Shown here: one piece after another, positions 6,603-9,783 of the stretch | Layout: every line of letters begins with the position of its first letter | How positions within the stretch are numbered: position 1 is the stretch's first letter | Assembly (NCBI GenBank): GCA_018262385.1 | Contig: JAGSPQ010000065.1 | Location: forward strand, 1-9,783 | Direction of reading: 5' to 3' | Length of the DNA stretch: 9,783 bases | Origin: Myxococcaceae bacterium | GTDB taxonomy: Bacteria; Myxococcota; Myxococcia; Myxococcales; Myxococcaceae | The notes under the pieces: generated by a model | Told to the model about the DNA's origin: nothing | Databases searched by the model: none | Seen by the model: only the letters and a program-made list of their open reading frames with translations | Made by a program: the position numbers and the translations under genes

Positions 6603-6842
6603 ATGAAGCTGCAGGACGTCAGCCGCTATTTCCGCGATGGCCAGGTCTCGCTGGCGAAGAAGAGCCTCGCCTTCCTGGCGGCGCTCTACGGGGTGATGCC
6701 GCTCGACGCGATCCCCGACGTGCTTCCGATGGTCGGCTGGCTGGACGACGTGGGGGTGATCGCCGCGGTCACCGCCTACATCTGGCGCGACGTGAAGAAG
6801 CACGCGGCAGCCCGACTGGCATCTTCGAACCCGGCGCGTTAA
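6603..6842 (+). CDS. YkvA-type DUF1232 small protein
   Basis: This 79-residue protein carries the DUF1232 core: ALYGVMPLDAIPDVLPMVGWLDDVGV (27-52). It includes the characteristic P-x-D-x-I-P-D and G-x-x-D-D patterns, flanked by hydrophobic helices (about 20-35 and 49-61). Members of this family are small, probably membrane-associated proteins of unknown function. A clear ribosome-binding site GGGAGAG (6593-6599) precedes ATG 6603 at good spacing, which fixes the start. The gene diverges from PPK2. The possible signal-peptide start of the next exported protein lies only ten bases beyond its stop, which suggests a two-gene transcript. The basic tail (DVKKHAAARLASSNPAR) would lie in the cytoplasm. 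Confidence 0.88.
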   Translation: MKLQDVSRYFRDGQVSLAKKSLAFLAALYGVMPLDAIPDVLPMVGWLDDVGVIAAVTAYIWRDVKKHAAARLASSNPAR

Positions 6843-6852
6843 CTCGCTCCCG

Positions 6853-7575
6853 GTGCGCACCGCCCTCTTCGTCCTCACCTCCGCCACGCTGCTGCTCGCC
6901 GGGCTCTTTCCCCGCGACGCGCGTGCCTGAGGCATCTCTGCTCCGGTCGGGCCGACCGGATTGGCGCAGCGGTGTCACGGCGAGCAGCCTCCCCAGAGCC
7001 GGGTCGGCCTCTCCTTCGGTGCCTTCCGCACCCGGCTGGTCTTCGCCGAGCGCGGCTTTCTCGATCTGGAGGAGCTGGCGGCCGGGGTCTCCTTCGAACG
7101 GAGGCTGTCGAAGCAGGTGACCCTGCAGCTCAGCGGCGGGGGCATCGGCTACGCCCGGCTCGGGGGCCCGGCGGCCGAGACCCTGCGCGGCTTCTTCGCC
7201 GGGGCCGGGGGCTCCTGGTCGGTGCTGGAGCAAAAGGGCGCGATCCCGTTCGTGATGATCGGCCTCGCGCTGGCCGGCTCGCTGGCGGTGCCCGGGCGCG
7301 GGGGAGACGACGCGCTGTTTGCCTTCGACCTCCGCGGCTCGGTGACCGCCGGCTACACCCTGGCGAAGCGGTGGACCCCGTACCTGGTCGGCCGGCTGTT
7401 CGGCGGGCCGGCGTTCCTCGCCGAGCGCGGCCGCACGTACGTCGGCACCGATGTCTGGCACTTCCAGCTCGGCGCCGGGCTGGTGGTCGGGCTGCCCGGC
7501 GGGTTCGACCTGTCGGCCGAGCTGGTCCCGCTCGGAGAGCAGCGGGTCAGCGCCGGTCTCGGCTACGCGTTCTAG
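6853..7575 (+). CDS. Outer-membrane beta-barrel-like protein, interrupted by in-frame TGA after its signal peptide (possible pseudogene)
   Basis: From GTG 6853 the frame encodes a textbook signal peptide: MRTALFVLTSATLLLAGLF followed by PRDARA, with an A-R-A cleavage site. The next codon (26, bases 6928-6930) is TGA. The same frame then continues without another stop to 7575. The continuation reads as a barrel: alternating strands rich in glycine and aromatics (RVGLSFGAFRTRLVF, QVTLQLSGGGIGYARL, LFAFDLRGSVTAGYTL, HFQLGAGLVVGLPGGFDLSA) and a C-terminal GLGYAF ending in phenylalanine, as expected for outer-membrane proteins. A TTG at 6961 could start the downstream part, but it has no ribosome site and would give a barrel with no export signal. 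Simplest reading: one gene carrying a nonsense change or sequencing error. Readthrough is possible but unsupported. The specific family is not recognised. No good ribosome site precedes the GTG; it may be translated by reinitiation after the upstream YkvA-type gene, ten bases away. Confidence 0.65.
6942..6960 (+). other. 8-bp perfect hairpin 11 bases after the interrupting TGA
   Basis: TCCGGTCG-GGC-CGACCGGA forms a perfect GC-rich stem of eight pairs with a three-base loop. It starts shortly after the in-frame TGA at 6928-6930 and ends just before TTG 6961. There is no T-tract after it, so it is not a normal intrinsic terminator. It lies within the barrel frame and may simply be coding sequence; a protein-binding inverted repeat or an RNA element affecting the TGA are alternatives. 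Confidence 0.5.
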
Positions 7576-7600
7576 CCCTCAGTAAAGTCAGCGCACCCCC

Positions 7601-7632
7601 GTTCATCCCGAGCGCAGTCGAGGGACGGGTGA
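7601..7632. repeat. Widespread short intergenic repeat (CCCGAGCGCAGTCGAGGG type)
   Basis: The stretch contains GTTCATCCCGAGCGCAGTCG followed by AGGGACGGGTGA. It is an imperfect palindrome with the arms TCCC and GGGA around GAGCGCAGTCGA. I recognise it as a member of the 'TTCATCCTGAGCGNAGTCGAAGGA' repeat type scattered in many bacterial genomes. It lies in the 69-base gap between two convergent genes, where it could act as a bidirectional transcript end or be a passive mobile repeat. Only one copy is present in this window. Confidence 0.6.
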
Positions 7633-7644
7633 GTCGAGACCCCG

Positions 7645-8367
7645 CTACGGAAGCTTCGGATCCACCGTGAGGGTGAAGTCCCAGCGGACCTCCGAGGTGT
7701 TGGTCCCCGAGACCAGCGTCTTCGTCCCGCCGTCCTCCGGGCCCTTCATCCGCACCTGAAACGGCTGCAGCGCCTTGAACTGGTAGGCGGTCGCGGTGCC
7801 CTGAATCCCCCACGGCTGGCTGGCGGCCGCCACCACCGTCGCGTTGTTGCAGGCCGGGAACAGGCTGGGCGGCGCCACGATCTTGAAGGTGACGATCGAG
7901 CTGTCCGCCCAACCCGAGACCTCGACCGTGCCCTGGAAGAGGGCGGCGTTGGCGGTGGTCGCTCCGGCCGTGCACATCGGCGGGGCGCCGGTGGAGGTGG
8001 CGGTCACCGACGGGCAGGCCGCGGTGCCCAGGACCTGGATCATCGGCGTGCCGCCGTCGGTGCCGATGTTCAGCCCCGCATCCGAGCCGCCGTCGTAGCT
8101 GCAGGTGTTGAAGGGCAGGGTGTCGGTGCGGGTGCCGCTCACCACGTTCACCCCATTGCCGGTGTAGGTGCCGGTCACCGCGGTAATCCGGTAGGTCACC
8201 CGGCTCGGCCCGGCGTCCACCGTTCCGGCGTCGACCCCCGCATCTACCCCGGCGTCGACCTCCACCCCGGCGTCGTGCTCATGGCCCGCGTCCGGCACCA
8301 CCGTCGCCGGACCGCAGTTGCAGCCACCCAGAAACAACCCCAGCCCCACCGACAGGAGAGTTCGCAT
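7645..8367 (-). CDS. Putative lipoprotein with Asp-Ala-Gly repeat linker
   Basis: The 240-residue protein begins with a lipoprotein signal (MRTLLSVGLGLFLGGC) with lipobox L-G-G-C, giving C16 as the lipidated residue, and a second cysteine at 18. The mature N-terminus is a flexible low-complexity linker made of DAG/VDAG units (26-53), a style very common in myxobacterial exported lipoproteins. The remainder (about 56-240) looks like a single beta-rich extracellular domain with strands such as RVTYRITAVTGTYTG and TVEVSGWADSSIVTFKIV and four cysteines (89, 118, 132, 173) that could form two disulfides. I recognise no catalytic motif or family. It is probably anchored in the outer membrane. A GTAGG element sits about nine bases before ATG 8367. 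It follows the broken monooxygenase gene on the same strand with a 41-base gap and may be co-transcribed with it. Confidence 0.88.
   Translation of the reverse strand: MRTLLSVGLGLFLGGCNCGPATVVPDAGHEHDAGVEVDAGVDAGVDAGTVDAGPSRVTYRITAVTGTYTGNGVNVVSGTRTDTLPFNTCSYDGGSDAGLNIGTDGGTPMIQVLGTAACPSVTATSTGAPPMCTAGATTANAALFQGTVEVSGWADSSIVTFKIVAPPSLFPACNNATVVAAASQPWGIQGTATAYQFKALQPFQVRMKGPEDGGTKTLVSGTNTSEVRWDFTLTVDPKLP
8209..8292 (-). repeat. Tandem GAC-GCC-GGG-type codons encoding DAG/VDAG repeats
   Basis: This stretch of the lipoprotein gene encodes residues 26-53, with six DAG units spaced irregularly (DAGHEHDAG, EVDAG, VDAG, VDAG, TVDAG). At DNA level the units are degenerate (GACGCCGG, GATGCGGG), so the repetition is kept mainly at the protein level. 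It probably serves as a flexible spacer lifting the domain from the membrane. Confidence 0.8.
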
Positions 8368-8408
8368 CGGGGGTACCTACCAGCTGCGCCCACCCCTTTG
8401 AAGCGCAG

Positions 8409-9649
8409 TCAGCCGTTCTGGGCCGCCAGCGCCAGCGGCCGCGTCTCCAGCGGGAGCGTGCCGGTCAGCGGCCAGAGCGCGTTGCCGCACATCGCGGTCA
8501 CCATCTGCCGCCGCACCCACGGCACCCGGGTGGCGATCGGCATCCCGAAGTCGCGCAGCGGCGCCAGCCAGGTGAGATCCGACTGGAAGAACGGGGTCAG
8601 CCAGCGGGTGGCGAACTGGTAGTAGTCGAGGTGCGCGTCACGGGTCCGCGAGTAGGCGTCGAGCGCCAGCGGCAGCGCGTCGGACACCGCCAGGCACTGG
8701 GCCAGCACCTGGGCGTCGACCAGCGCGAGGTTGCAGCCCTGGCCCAGCTGCGGGCTGGTCGCGTGCGCCGCGTCGCCCAGGTAGACGACGTCGTCGGTGT
8801 TCCACTGGGCCATCACCACGTCGTGGTACTCGGCGAACAGCACCTGATCGGCGCTCTGGATCTGCTCGAGCAGCGGCGCCGCTTCGGGCGCGAAGCGCAG
8901 GATCTCCTCCTTCCACGGCAGAAGCCCGGCGGCCCGCCACTGCTCGAGCGAGCGGGCGCCCAGGCTCCAGAACAGGCTCACCAGCGGCGTCTGCCCGGTG
9001 GGACCCAGGCCGGTCGGCAGCAGCCCCATCATCCGGCGGGTGCCGCTGAGCACCTGGTAGAGCCGGTTGTGAAACCGGTGCTCCGCGTCAGTGCCGACGA
9101 ACCACAGCGCGCCCCACGGGTACTTCTTCACCGTCTTCTTCAGCGCCGGCGCAGCCGCGAGCGGGCCCCGTCGGCGACCACCACCAGGTCGAACGGCCCG
9201 TGCTCTTTGCGGCTGTCGGTCTCGACCACCAGGTTTCGCCCATCGCGCGCGCGGGTCAGATCCTCGATCCCCACTGCGCACTTGAGCGTGATCGCCGGCG
9301 AGGCCTTCACCGCCTCGAACAGCGTCTGGAACAGCACCCCGCGGTGCAGGCCCAGGCCATAGAGATCCCCGGCCACGTCGGAGTAGGCGAGCTTCAGCAC
9401 CGGCCTTCGCTTCGAGGTCTCCGCGTACAGCTCGCGCAGCACCGCGCCGCGCGCCACCACCGGCGGCAGCAGCCCGAGCGCGGCGAGCACCGACATCCCG
9501 CTCGGCTGGAGAACGATGCCGGCGCCGATCGCCTTCGGCTCGGGCACCCGCTCGAAGATCGTCACGTGGTGCCCAGCCCGCGAGAGGAAGAGCGCCGCGG
9601 CGCTGCCTGCAGTTCCGGCTCCGATGATCCCGACTTCCAACGGCCTCAC
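8409..9649 (-). pseudogene. FAD-dependent monooxygenase (UbiH/salicylate hydroxylase-like), split by a frameshift
   Basis: Two frames together encode one flavoprotein of about 413 residues. The first (9649 to the stop at 9140) has the dinucleotide-binding motif GIIGAGTAGSAAALFLSRAG (residues 7-26), FER at 32-34 for the ribose-binding acidic residue, GIVLQPSG (44-51) and DLVVVADGARSRL (154-166), the conserved DG motif. It then ends abruptly. The second frame continues with ALKKTVKKYPWGALWF and holds the second FAD motif VVYLGDAAHATSPQLGQGCN, ending at 8409. The junction is at 9146-9149: adding one G to CGCCGGCGCTG restores the family-like R-S-R-L-R-R-A-L-K-K. No other defect is visible, so this is either a recent pseudogene or a sequencing or assembly error. 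Such enzymes hydroxylate aromatic or polyketide-like substrates using NAD(P)H and oxygen; the substrate is unknown. GTG 9649 is preferred over an upstream ATG at 9715, which would overlap the divergent lipoprotein gene. Confidence 0.82.
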
Positions 9650-9703
9650 GGCGGGCGACTGTAGCCCGTGCTGTCGCCCCGGCTTCGCGTTAAACCCCGC
9701 GCC

Positions 9704-9783
9704 ATGCGAACCCACCTGCTGCCTGCCCTGTTGGTCCTCGCCGTCGTCTCCTGCAAGTCCGCCCCCCAGCCGGCGCCCGAGCC
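9704..9783 (+). CDS. Putative lipoprotein, N-terminal part only
   Basis: ATG 9704 opens a frame that runs off the right edge of the window. The 26 visible residues are a lipoprotein signal: MRTHLLPALLVLAVVSC with a V-V-S-C lipobox (lipidated C17), followed by KSAPQPAPE, a proline/alanine-rich start of the mature protein. Nothing can be said about its function. It is divergent from the monooxygenase gene, with a 54-base gap if that gene starts at 9649. No clear ribosome-binding site is visible upstream. Confidence 0.7.
   Translation, partial: MRTHLLPALLVLAVVSCKSAPQPAPE

Noticed and set aside
6942..6960. Intrinsic terminator after the YkvA-type gene
   Set aside because: The stem is strong but no T-run follows, and it lies inside the barrel reading frame.
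8409..9147. The C-terminal half of the monooxygenase as an independent gene
   Set aside because: It lacks the N-terminal FAD-binding half, which is present just upstream in the adjacent frame; a single frameshift explains both.
9650..9715. Upstream ATG (9715) as start of the monooxygenase
   Set aside because: It would add 22 residues unlike the family before the GxGxxG motif and would overlap the divergent lipoprotein start.

Overview
The window is very GC-rich with dense, bacteria-style gene packing. It probably comes from a myxobacterium (Myxococcota). The grounds are the base composition, a lipoprotein whose mature N-terminus is a run of Asp-Ala-Gly repeats (common in myxobacterial secreted lipoproteins), other short exported proteins, and GTG starts. 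This assignment is an inference from style, not from a marker gene. I see no RNA gene, CRISPR array, insertion sequence or phage gene.

Layout, left to right. (1) 3-392 (+): the C-terminal part of a thioredoxin-fold peroxiredoxin-like (AhpC/TSA, PRXL2-like) protein cut by the window edge. A roughly 170-base leader follows, then a FecCD/BtuC-type importer permease (566-1588, +). (2) 1579-3911 (-): a compact unit transcribed yjbQ, dapD, dapE, the last two overlapping as GTGA. It supplies two succinylase-branch steps of diaminopimelate/lysine synthesis; the DapE resembles the actinobacterial type. (3) 3957-5186 (+): a DUF1444/YtpQ-like protein of 409 residues. (4) 5176-6539 (-): a polyphosphate kinase 2 gene overlapping (TGATG) an unrecognised two-helix membrane protein. 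(5) 6603-7575 (+): a small YkvA-type DUF1232 protein, then a beta-barrel-like exported protein whose signal peptide is separated from the barrel by an in-frame TGA. (6) 7645-9649 (-): a DAG-repeat lipoprotein downstream of an FAD-dependent monooxygenase broken by a single-base-type frameshift. (7) 9704-end (+): the start of another lipoprotein.

Most of the window is ordinary housekeeping and accessory content, and I do not see a clear new multi-gene system. The points most worth a second look are local. They are the PPK2 that appears to lack about 20-25 residues right after Walker B, the signal peptide/TGA/hairpin arrangement at 6853-6960, the frameshift in a GCGCCGGCGC palindrome in the monooxygenase, the widespread CCCGAGCGCAGTCGAGGG-type repeat at 7601-7632, and the unknown membrane protein translationally coupled to PPK2. 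Two convergent gene pairs overlap at their stop codons, leaving no room for terminators between them.
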